DNA of 64,000 nt from Schistocerca nitens (Eukaryota > Arthropoda > Insecta > Orthoptera > Acrididae). Shown in pieces: positions 11,444 to 21,185 of this stretch. The stretch covers positions 737,898,950 through 737,962,949 of the forward strand of contig NC_064615.1 in the NCBI RefSeq assembly GCF_023898315.1, in the 5' to 3' direction. The translations under genes and the position numbers were made by a program. The number at the start of each line of letters is the position of its first letter. Within the stretch, counting starts at the first letter, position 1. A model generated the notes under the pieces. It was not told the origin of the DNA. It was given only the letters and a program-made list of their open reading frames with translations, and searched no databases.

Positions 11444-12897
11444 ACCAGGTGGTTACAGTTTAAGTGCTGTTATTCACAGAGGCCCGTGTGGGCTGTAATT
11501 ATCATATGGCAATGAAACTTGGTAAAGATGCTAACGAGTTAATACAGAATGGATTAGGAACAGGACATAGGCAAAAAGTTCAAACAAGTGAGAAAGGTAT
11601 AATGCTGTTTTATTATTAACTGGCTCTAATACACTTTGTTCAATATGAGCATCAGAGATGTTAACAAGACGCTGAATCCTTAAAACTATGAGATCAACAG
11701 TTGCTTGCAGCAATTTGGTGGAATCCGAACAACATGTTCCTCTATATTGACCTTCAGATCAGGTAGAGACTGAATGTGCCCCTGGTAAATGCATTCTTTT
11801 AGATATCCCCAGAACCAAAAGTCACATGGATTCAGATCAGGTGATCTTGCAGGCCATGCATCTCGAAAACATCTAGAGATAATACATTTGCGGAAGGTTG
11901 CAGTAAGCAGATCTTTCACTGGGTGAGGGACATGAGATGTTGCCCTCTCTTGCAAAACAGGAATCTGTATAAGGAGGTCTCAATAACATGCCGATGTCAC
12001 AACGCACCTGACAGGTCCTGGGTGTATTCTCTTTGAAGAAGACTGGACCAAGGATAAAATTGCTTGCGAATCCACAGAACAGCCACATAGGATGAGTGCA
12101 AAGACTTGGCTCTTCATGCACAACTTGTGGTTTAACAGTATCTTAAATTTTGCAGCTCTATGCATTCATTGCACCTATAAAGTAGAATGCGCCTTTTAAC
12201 TCCACTGAATATTGCCTGTCCACATGTCATCAACTTTGACCCATGCCAGAAACTGATGAACAAAATCATAACACTGCTGTGGACCATGAGGTTTCATTTG
12301 TTGTACCATATGGATGTTTTGCAGGTAAAATAGACCGTAAAGCTTTCCATACTGTTGACTGTGGGATGGACAATTCTCGTAACAATGCAGGAATACTAAC
12401 ACTACCTGGGGAACATGCTGTATGGTCAATTACTGCAACAGTAACCTTGTCAATAACCTCCTCCATGATAGAACGCATTCCTATTCCAGGTGCCACACCA
12501 ACAATCTCACCTTTCTTTGTGAATTTCATTATCATCATCTTCAAACCATTTAATGACATCAGGCCTGTCCTAAGGAGTTCTTTCAGTCCGCGATACTATC
12601 TCAGTGCACTGTAGCTGCTGCCATTCATATAAAATATTTTCACTAACAGCACACCATCTCTCCTCTTGACAGCTGTACTGTTCGCTCATGTTATGACTGT
12701 CACCATGGATGTCATACTGTCATACAGTGTACAGCAACAGATTTGCACCTGGTGGCCAAAATTGTAACTAATATTTTTCCAGCATAAAATGGTTCTGCAT
12801 TAATGTGTTAGCATATATACGAAGTTTTGCTCCCATATGGTAATTACAGCCCCCACTGGACCTCCGTGAGCACCTACACTTTAATTATAACTAACCA
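11444..12897 (-). mobile_element. Tc1/mariner-like transposon with about 70 bp TIRs
   Basis: Both ends carry the same block in opposite orientation. The left end contains gggctgtaattatcatatgg and the right end, read on the minus strand, gggctgtaattaccatatgg. Between them lies a minus-strand transposase relic. Size of about 1.45 kb is normal for a mariner-like element. Its right edge abuts the start of the 5.5 kb inverted repeat. Confidence 0.75.
11686..12560 (-). pseudogene. Transposase relic with WPARSPDLNP motif
   Basis: Reading on the minus strand, the N-terminal part (12266-12559) holds a helix-turn-helix-like block, LLRELSIPQSTVWKALRS. The C-terminal part (11686-11955) holds AWPARSPDLNPCDFWFWGYL, the third catalytic block of IS630/Tc1/mariner enzymes. 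The D-P-C-D-F form groups it with families having D rather than E as last acidic residue. Frame changes lie between the two parts and no frame exceeds about 97 codons. Confidence 0.72.
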
Positions 12898-14880
12898 GTA
12901 ATTATTTGATGTGACACAGTAATCAATTCGCTTGAGGATTCAGAAGAGAAGAAACATAAAATTAGGTTCATTAACACAGAAACTAAAATCTAAATGTGGG
13001 CAATGTGCAATTCTGTGGTTCATAAGTTTTCCCCTGTGAGAACTCTACATATCATGCATACTAACTAGGCTGTTCATTGCTTTTGCAATGTTCCTTTCTT
13101 GTGTGGTCTCTAAATGATGAAAACAATCCAAATATGTGTCACTGATAGTTGCTTTGAATCTTTCCAGGAACTTTTTGTGTGTTGTTGCTTGGGACTGATA
13201 ATGCAGACTGCTAGGCCTGTTCACACAGGGTACTGGATAGAGCTTGCCAGAAGGCTTACAAATGGTATTCGAAATCTAAAGTCACAAGTGAAACAATCAC
13301 TTGGTTACCCAGAATTTCCATGCTAGTTTTTGTAGCTGTGTAAACAAAAGCAAGAAGAAATACTAATTTAACCATTAGTATAACTCATTCAAACAGCAGT
13401 GGAACAAAATCAGCAAAAATAATCTTCCATTTAGAGTTATAACACAATAAGCAGCAGCTGAACCAGTGGTGAATCATGGCCATGGTCACAAATTGATAGC
13501 AATCTGTATCAGTGGCAGAGTGTATACTACATATTTTATTGTCAAGTAATGTACTCTGAGACGAATTTATCAGTCATCATGGTGTTAAATCAACAAAAAA
13601 TGTTGCAGAGTTGTGCCTACATCACCAGTCTCCTGTTGTCATCGTTTGTTATTGGGATTTTGCAGTTGCCATGGAGGTGGGACACTGAGGTAAATGTGTA
13701 TATTCTACATGGTGAAATATCGAACATTCTATTCTTCCAGATTCACAGGTCATGTGCAATGGTATCAAATAGAGATATGAAATCTCTTGTGAGTGAACAA
13801 ATAAAAATAATAATAGTGACAATAACAAACTGGAAATGAATGAAATTTATTGCATTACAGGATGAGGTTGACGATTAAAATTACATATAAAGAACAATAG
13901 GCTGACCATTCAGTTGGTGGAATCCAGAGTTTTATAAAGATTTTGTTACAAATCTATTCAGCCTACTTGCAGAGAAAACAGAAAAAACTGAAACAGTACA
14001 CATTGGTAGTCAATGTGATCTGAACCAGCTACTAGCCTTGCAACTTATTCTGTCCAGCTTGTTGGGAAAGCTTATTTTAACTAAACTAAAATTTTGAGCA
14101 AAATGACCTTGTCCAAAATGCCAAGAAACAGTAAGATACTATGCACTGTTGATCTCAAATGGACTGTGTCTAGCATCTGGTCTTGTGTCATACACAATTA
14201 GAATACCAGGAATAGCACCAAAATGTGGAGATATTATGGGTAATAGGTGTATAGATTGATGCAATGGCATAATAAATCAAATTGTGGATTTACAAGGAAA
14301 AATTGAGGGTATAACTATTGAAGCAGAAACAAAACAAAAGAAATTGCAGTTGTGCACTTTCATACATTTTCACCTGCAGATCTATCATAAGTATTGTGTA
14401 CTTAGCTTGTTCGTTACTTTTGTAACTTATCCAGTCTTTTTTTATATTGAGATGATCAACAGAATACAGACTCTTGTCACTGACAGTACGCACAAAGTAG
14501 ATGACTATGGCTACTCCTGCAAGGTTGGCAGGAGACACATTATATGGAGTGTTAACATTCATCAGTTACTTGTGACAGCTAGTGGCTCAATGAAAGTAGT
14601 AGTGAAAGAAAGTTGTAATATATAGCTTTTACAGCAAAATTGGATCTGATTTTGAAAGCAGCTACCATTTTAGAAAGTAATCACTTTAAAACTATGCAGA
14701 CAAGGCATTGCTACAGTAAACATTCTCTTTCCATGATTTTAGGTGAGATAGATAGCTCACAATGGGAAAGGTGAGAGTGGGTGGCAGCTCATACATGAAA
14801 CAACTCTTTTGGAATAAAAAAGTTTACATTGCTAACACAATGTGATACTGTAAGAGAGAATCATTCAGAATATTTTATTG

Positions 14881-15252
14881 TATCTAAAAACAAAGATGAT
14901 GAGACTTACCAAACAAAAGTGCTGGCAGGTCGATAGACACACAAACAAACGCAAACATGTTTGTGTTTCCAGAAAAAGTTTGGAAGGTAGGAGACGAGGT
15001 ACTGGCAGAAGTAAAGCTGTGAGTACCAAGTGTGAGTCGTGCTTTGGTAGCTCAGTTGGTAGAGCACTTGCCCGCGAAAGGCAAAGGTTCCGAGTTCGAG
15101 TCTCGGTCGGGCACACAGTTTTAATCTGCCAAGAAGTTTCATGTTTGTGTTTGTTTGTGTGTCTATTGACCTGCCAGCGCTTTTGTTTGGTAAGTCTCAT
15201 CATCTTTGTTTTTAGATATATTTTTCCCATGTGGAATGTTTCCCTCTATTAT
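14881..15252 (+). repeat. Composite insertion with 18 bp target duplication
   Basis: An 18 bp direct repeat (attcagaatattttattg) stands at 14863-14880 and 15253-15270. The outer 60-70 bp are inverted copies (ctaaaaacaaagatgatg) of the foldback family at 26.1-27.0 kb. The middle is a tRNA-like SINE segment of the kind at 17532. The end cccatgtggaatgtttccct is the family's usual 3' end. Confidence 0.8.
15039..15114 (+). repeat. tRNA-like sequence inside the insertion
   Basis: The segment folds as a cloverleaf. The acceptor arms are gtgcttt and cgggcac, the D arm has agttggta as loop, the anticodon stem TTGCC/GGCAA encloses CGCGAAA, and the T arm CCGAG/CTCGG encloses TTCGAGT. By position the anticodon would be CGA, but base 33 is G instead of the near-invariant U. 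I read it as a SINE head, not a working tRNA gene. Confidence 0.7.
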
Positions 15253-15451
15253 ATTCAGAATATTTTATTGAGCTGACAAGAAAAAGTCAAGCAAATTTAG
15301 CAGGTCAATCAGTCAAGCATCCACAAACAACTGTTATGAAAACAGAGTTGCCAAAACAGTGCCTAGGGCATTGCAAAGTTTTGTCTACACTACTGGCAAG
15401 AAGAATACATTTTCGTATCTGGAATTGTGCATGATCAGATCCAAACATCCA

Positions 15452-15475
15452 TAACATGAAGCAATGTGTTACAGT
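15452..15475. other. Loop of the 5.5 kb inverted repeat
   Basis: About 24 bases separate ccaaacatcca on the left from gaatgtttgg on the right. Within it aacat and atgtt could pair further, so the palindrome is almost spacer-free. Confidence 0.8.
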
Positions 15476-17598
15476 GAATGTTTGGATGCAATCACGCATT
15501 ATTCCAGATACAAAAATGCATTCTTCTTGCCACTAGCATAATCAAGACTTTGCAACATTGTAGGCAATGCTTTTCCAACTCTGTTGTCACAACAGTTATT
15601 TGCAGGCGTGGGTCTTATTGATCCTGCTAAATTAGCTTGACTTTTTCTTGCCAATTTGATGAAGTATTCTAAATAATTCCCACTTAAGATATCACGTTGT
15701 GTTAGTAAACCTTTTTGATTCCAAAAAGGTCATTTCATGCATAAGGTTCCCCTGCTATCACCTTTAATGTTGTGAGCTATCTACCTCAGTTATTATTATT
15801 GCCAAGAGAGAGGGTTCATTGATGCAATGTCTTGTCCACATAGTTGTAGAGTGCTCACTACTTTAACTGAGCTGCAAACTGTCACAAGTAAATGACAAAT
15901 CTTAACTCTCCATGTTATATTTCTTCTGGCAACCTTTCAGAACTTGTCATAATTTTCTGCTTCATGAATACCAACTTACAGCATCAATAATATAAGAGAA
16001 AGTCTCTGATCAGATTTCAAAAAACTGACAGTGGCATTATCAAACAAGACAGGATAAAACAGGAATGCAATAAACAACCCACAGAAGATCTTGAGGTAAA
16101 AAGATAAGAAAGTGTGCAACTTCATATTTGCCTATTTCTGCTGTTTTGTTTCTCGTTTAATAGTCATACATTTAGTTTTTAGGAAAAAAACTGAATGTAT
16201 GACTTCATTTGATTTATTACTCTGTGGCATCAATGTAGTAGTCCATTCTCCATAATATCTCCACAGTTTATTCATGTGTCTGATATTCTAGTTATGTATG
16301 ATACAAGTCTGGATGTCAATACAGTCCATTTGAGGTCAACATAGCGTAGCATCTTACTGTTTCCTGACATTTTGGGCTCGGTCATTTTGCACACGTTTTT
16401 AGTTTTGTTAAAACAAACTTTCACCACAAGTGCATCTCATTTGTAATTTTCATTTATGTAATCTGCTGTTGGTCTGATGCTGACTGGTAGTGCAGCTTCA
16501 CTGAGGTCTAACTGGAATAGGCTGTGGATAGCAGTGAGGGCATTGTGAACTGTCCATGAGCTCCTTTATATTGCCAGTACAGTTGAGACTCGGCAGTACT
16601 GCTGACAATGCTTAGCATCTTATTCACTCAGTTTCAGAATTGGTGCTGAGTGATCCTGCTATATTCCCATCATATAATCTTTTTTTACTGATGAAGTAAT
16701 CTAAATAATTATCACATATATGTGACACTGAGATCATAAAATTTAATTTTTTGACCCTAGGAATGTAATACTGTGCTTCATATTCAACCCGTTTTGTATT
16801 TCATTTTGTGAACTGTTGGCAATAACTACCACCAGAGCAATGGCAGAGATATAAATGGACCAGCAACATGTTTCCTCCCTAGCACGAAGCTCATCTCATG
16901 ACCTGAGGCAAGGAGGGTAGTTGTTGGTTCAAATATCATTGGATTACCTGTGTGCATCACTTTGACTTTTTCACATAGCCAGAACAGAATTTAGTGACAA
17001 AATGCTTAGAAAGCCTTGCATTGTGCCAAATGAACGATCAGTCTTTTTCTTGTTTTTATTTTAAGTTATCAGCCTTTTTCTGTTTTGCAATAGACTTATT
17101 TCATTCCTAGTTTGTTATTGTTACTGTTAATCATTCACTCAAAATAGCTTTCCTATCCTTACACATTACCAATGCACATGGCCAGTGAATTTGGAAGAAT
17201 GGAATGTTAGATATCTTTCCACACAGAACACACTCATCTACCATGGTATCTCATTTCTAGGGCAACAGGAAAAGCCTAACAACAAAAGATGAAAATGGGA
17301 GACAGGCACAGGCAGAACCTGTAACAATTTCTGTTGACTTAACACCATTATAACAGATAAATTCATGTCAGAGTATATTACTCAACAACAGAATACATAG
17401 TATGGACTCTGCACTGCTACAGACACCTATGAATTTTTGACCACGACCGTGGTTTACCATTGGCTCAGCTGCTGTTTGTAGTGTTACAAGTTTAAATGGA
17501 AGACTATGTTTGCTAATCCTGTTTTGTTACTAGAATGAGATTTTCACTCTGCAGTGGAGTGTGCACTGATATGAAACTTCCTGGCAGATTAAAGGTGT

Positions 17599-17674
17599 GT
17601 GCTGGACCGAGACTCGGACTTGGGACCTTTGCCTTTCGCAGGCAAGTGCTCTACCATCTGAGCTACCCAAGCAC
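17599..17674 (-). repeat. tRNA-like head, minus strand
   Basis: It reads as a cloverleaf on the minus strand with anticodon stem TTGCC/GGCAA. It mirrors the block at 17817-17892. Confidence 0.65.
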
Positions 17675-17816
17675 GACTCTCGCCCTGTCCTCACAGCTTT
17701 ACTTCTGCCAGTACCTCATCTCCTACTTTCCAAACTTTACAGAAGCTCTCCTGCGAACCTTGCAGAACTAGCACTCCTGAAAGAAAGGAGAGGTGCTGGC
17801 AGAAGTAAAGTGAGTC

Positions 17817-17892
17817 GTGCTTGGGTAGCTAAGATGGTGGAGCACTTGCCCGCGAAAGGCAAAGGTCCTGAGTTCGAGTCTCGGTCCGGCAC
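17817..17892 (+). repeat. tRNA-like head, plus strand
   Basis: Acceptor arms gtgcttg/ccggcac, anticodon loop CGCGAAA and T loop TTCGAGT match the copy at 15039-15114. The D arm is disrupted (taagatggtgg). Confidence 0.65.
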
Positions 17893-18786
17893 ACAGTTTT
17901 AATCTGTCAGGAAGTTTCTGTTTTGCTACTGTTTAAATGAGCTATGACAATGGATAAATTAGGGTTTCTTCTTGCTTTTATTTACACAGCTACAGGAACT
18001 AACACAGAAATTACGGGTTCACAAGTGCATGTTTCACTTGCAACATCTGATTTCAAATACAATTCGTAAACCTTCTGGCAACCTTGATCTGGTATCTCAT
18101 GGGAGCAGACTGCTTTACAAGTACCAAGTAACAACACAAAAGAGTCACAGGAAAGATCTGAAGGAACCATCAGTGACATGGATTTGGATTGTTTCCATCA
18201 TTTAGGAACCAATGAAAATGGAACATTACAAAAGCAGTGAACAGGATAGTTAGTATGTATTATATGTAGAGATCTAAAGATGAAAGACATGTGACTGCAC
18301 AGCATTGCACATTGCCCATATTTGTGGTTTAGTTTCTGAGTTAATAAATGAATTGATTTCTGCATGGCATTGACTAATTAGTTAATTGTGTTTCTTCTTG
18401 CTTCCATCCCTACTGACATACTTCTGAATCCTCATGATAGTTGTGAAATTATATGTATATGTGGGACAAGACTGCATGTAGACACACTCAGGTTTGAGAT
18501 GTAGTGTGTTTTATATCTTACTGTTTTGTGACGTGCAGGAGAAGGTTGATTCCCATTTACTTTTTATTCCACCAAAATAAATTTTTGTTGCAAACTATCA
18601 GAGTAAGTGTTTTAATCATTTGTATTTTGGGGAAATTGTAATCGAAATGGAAAATTTTATACCCCAATATTTCATATGCTGTTTGCGGCATGACAGAAAA
18701 CTTATGTCGCTAGCTTTCCTTCCCCGTGCTGAAATTATATAACACTGGCCAAAGCCATAAAGCTTCAAAGGTGAGGAATTCTACAT

Positions 18787-20017
18787 TTCACTGAAGTGAC
18801 AAAAGTCATGGGATAGTGATATGCACATATACAGATGGCAGTAGTATCATGTACACAAGGTATAAAAGGGTTGTGCCTTGACAGATCTGTCATTTATACT
18901 CAGGTGATTCATGTAAAAAGATTTCTGACACAATTATCGGTGCACAACTGGAATTAACAGACTCTGAATGTAGAATAGTAGTTGGAACTAGACGTATGGG
19001 ACATTCCATTTTGTAGGTCAGTAGGGAATTCAATATTCCAAGATCAACAGTGTCAAGATTGTGCTGAGGACACCAAATTTTAGATGTTACCTCTCACTGT
19101 GAACATTGCAGTGGCAGATGGGCTTCACTTAACAACCAAGAGCAGTGGCATTTACATAGAATTGTGAGTACTAACAGACAAGCTACTCCTTGTTAAATAA
19201 TGACAGAAATCAATGTGGGATGTATGACAAAATTACCTCTTAAGACAGTGCAGTGAAATTTGACATTACTGGGCTATGGCAGCAGGTAATCTATGCAAGT
19301 GCCTTTGCTAACAATGTGACATCACCTGCAGCAACTATCTGGGCCATTGACGATATCATTTGGACCCTAGACAACTGGAAAAATGGGGCCTTGTTAGATG
19401 AGTCCCAGTTTCAGCTGGTAAGAGCTGATGGTAGGATCTGAATGTAGAGCAGACCCCACAAAGCCATAGAACCAAGTTGTCAACAAGACACTATGCAAGA
19501 TGGTGTTGGCTCCATAGTGGTGATAATGGTGTAGGCTTTGATTACATGGAAAGGACTGAGAACTCTGGCCCAACTGAACTGATCGTTGACTGGAAATGGT
19601 TATGCACGACTACTTGGAGATCACTGGCAGTCATTCATGGACTTCATGTTTCAAAACAACTATGGAATTTTTATGGATGAGTATGCACCATGCCACTGGG
19701 CCACAATTGTCTGCAGCTGGTTTCAACAACATTGTGGATAGTTTGAGTGAATGATTTGACCACCCAGATCACCTGTCTTGAATCCCATCGAACATTTATG
19801 GGATATATGTGAGAGGTCAGTTCATGTACACGATCCTGCACCAGCAACACTGTCACAACTATGAACAGCTATAGAGGCAGCATAGCTCAAAATTTCTGCA
19901 GGGGACTTCCAGTGCCATACTGAGTCCATGCCACATCGAACTGCTGCACTAGGCAGAGCAAAAGGACATATGATGTGATATCAGAATGTATCCCATGATT
20001 CTTGTCACCTCAGTGTA
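18787..20017 (+). mobile_element. Mariner/Tc1-like element, family M, copy 1
   Basis: The ends are inverted: cactgaagtgacaaaagtca on the left and the near reverse complement ending cacctcagtgta on the right. The 1.23 kb element carries a plus-strand transposase relic. Related copies lie at 43330-44570 (opposite strand) and 59232-61690. Confidence 0.82.
19000..19960 (+). pseudogene. Family M transposase relic, copy 1
   Basis: Pieces of a Tc1-type transposase are visible. Near 19360-19440 a block ending LLDESQFQLVRADGRI corresponds to the first catalytic D (S-D-E-S-x-F). Near 19680-19700 DEYAPCH corresponds to the Q-D-N-A-x-x-H block, and near 19760-19810 RSPVLNPIEHLWDI to the last catalytic block with E. 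The first Asp is preceded by L instead of S. Stops and frameshifts separate the blocks. Confidence 0.7.
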
Positions 20018-20853
20018 AATCTAACTCAATGCTTTAAATATAGATAGCCTGGAAGACAACATTATTAATTATCAGGAAGTAACAGTATAAAAATGAAATC
20101 CGCTCACACCTGCCCCCCGTGAGCCCATATAAGACAAGCGTGGCAAGCATTTTGCTACATAGCTACCTCCAGCACAGCTAAAACTTGGCAACATTGTTGC
20201 AAATATTTGCAAACTTGTGACAATCTACTTCCACATGGAGTCCTAAACTGTTCTGCTAAATTCACTTGGCATTCCCTTTCCACTTAATGATTTATGATTC
20301 ATAATCCTCATGTACGATGATACACTGAGACAGAAAATTTAATTTTTGTTCTCCAGGAAAACCATATTTCCCATAAGTAACAACTGTTCTTATCTTTAAT
20401 GTTGTATTATGAGCCTCAGTGACAAATGTTGTGATGAAAGAGACCACCCCCTAGCAGCATCTCATTAGCTCAGTGGTTCCACACATTTCTTGTGATGCAA
20501 GGGTGGTGGGAGTTTTCTCTTCCAGTCATGAGACAGACCAGTGCAGAGGAGGTTAACATTTTTTTGTATTATTTAATGGAACTGGAGATTGTTAGAAGAA
20601 ATTCCTTAAAAAATCTGAAGAAAACCTTTACACAATAAGTTGTCTCAGAAGCTTCACTCAGTAGGCTGTATTAATGGACATAGATGACTGATTTGTGAAT
20701 ACCAAGCTTCTTCATTATACAAACATCTCTAAAGAACTTTGTCTAAGTTGTCAGTGTCATGAATTCGATTTTCATTCATCACTTAGGACCCATACACCAG
20801 GGGAACAGTTATGAAGTGAATATCTCTTGTGCTAAAACTGCATAATAACAATT
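20018..20853. other. Repeat-derived DNA related to the palindrome module
   Basis: 20190-20440 resembles 16590-16870 and, less, 15560-15830 in the same orientation. For example, a cactgaga block followed by aaatttaattttt occurs in the first two. No coding sequence is seen. The left half may simply be more of the same repeat. Confidence 0.5.
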
Positions 20854-20870
20854 GAGTGGTTTCGCGCAAG

Positions 20871-21029
20871 AAGGAGGCAGTTCCACTTTTTAGATCTGTT
20901 GAGTTGAGCATTCTATCACATAAAAAAAAAAGAGGCAGCTCCGCCCAATAGTTTCAGAGAAATCCAACAGATGGAGCTGCCTGTACTCCAAGTTTGCATG
21001 AACATAGAGGCAGCTCCGGGAGCTGCCTT
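20871..21029. promoter_or_regulatory. Left subterminal repeat cluster (GAGGCAGCTCC)
   Basis: Copies, some degenerate, occur at 20873 (in the TIR), 20932, 20972 (inverted) and 21007-21029 (two head to head). A further copy lies near the right end at 23242-23253, and the right TIR holds ggagctacctcc at 23421-23432. Their place and spacing suggest transposase-binding sites, which is inference. They sit just upstream of the gene start, so they could also affect its expression. Confidence 0.65.
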
Positions 21030-21185
21030 GTTCTTCCCCCAAACAATAGCAGGAAGGAGGTTGTGTTACGTGTTGCTCAGCAGACTGGTGTAAACGTCAT
21101 GCATTCTCTGTGAGGGATATTTTTTATCAAGGTTACGACCTGGTTTGTGTCTTCATCATCATTTGATTTCACAGTTTCTGTCAAT

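Larger units (their letters stand above)
12933..15451 (+). repeat. Left arm of a 5.5 kb inverted repeat
   Basis: The arm begins at tgaggattcagaag and can be followed base by base, with many changes, against the reverse complement of 15476-18434. Landmarks: 13130-13290 pairs with 18030-18180, 13325-13360 with 17960-17995, 13400-13590 with 17310-17510, 14050-14280 with 16200-16430, and 15290-15450 with 15476-15650. By eye identity is about 70-80%. A later insertion (14881-15252) is absent from the other arm. No reading frame is conserved. Confidence 0.85.
17532..17917. mobile_element. Foldback element with two inverted tRNA-like heads
   Basis: A 13 bp target duplication with one mismatch (ctgttttgttact at 17519-17531, ctgttttgctact at 17918-17930) flanks a 386 bp insert. 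Near its ends it carries aaacttcctggcagattaaa and the near reverse complement, and it contains one tRNA-like block in each orientation (minus 17599-17674, plus 17817-17892). Both have intact-looking A- and B-box regions (GGTAGCT, GTTCGAGTC). Confidence 0.8.
15476..18434 (-). repeat. Right arm of the 5.5 kb inverted repeat
   Basis: This is the reverse-complement partner of 12933-15451 and ends at cttctgaatcctca. It is longer than the left arm even without the 17532-17917 insertion, because it holds extra segments, including about 16440-16790. That extra part repeats a module also seen at 15550-15830 and 20190-20440. No gene was recognised. Confidence 0.85.

Noticed and set aside
15039-15114. 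Functional tRNA-Ser(CGA) gene
   Set aside because: The cloverleaf is good, but base 33 is G, the block lies in a repeat, and near-identical blocks occur at 17599 and 17817 inside a foldback element.
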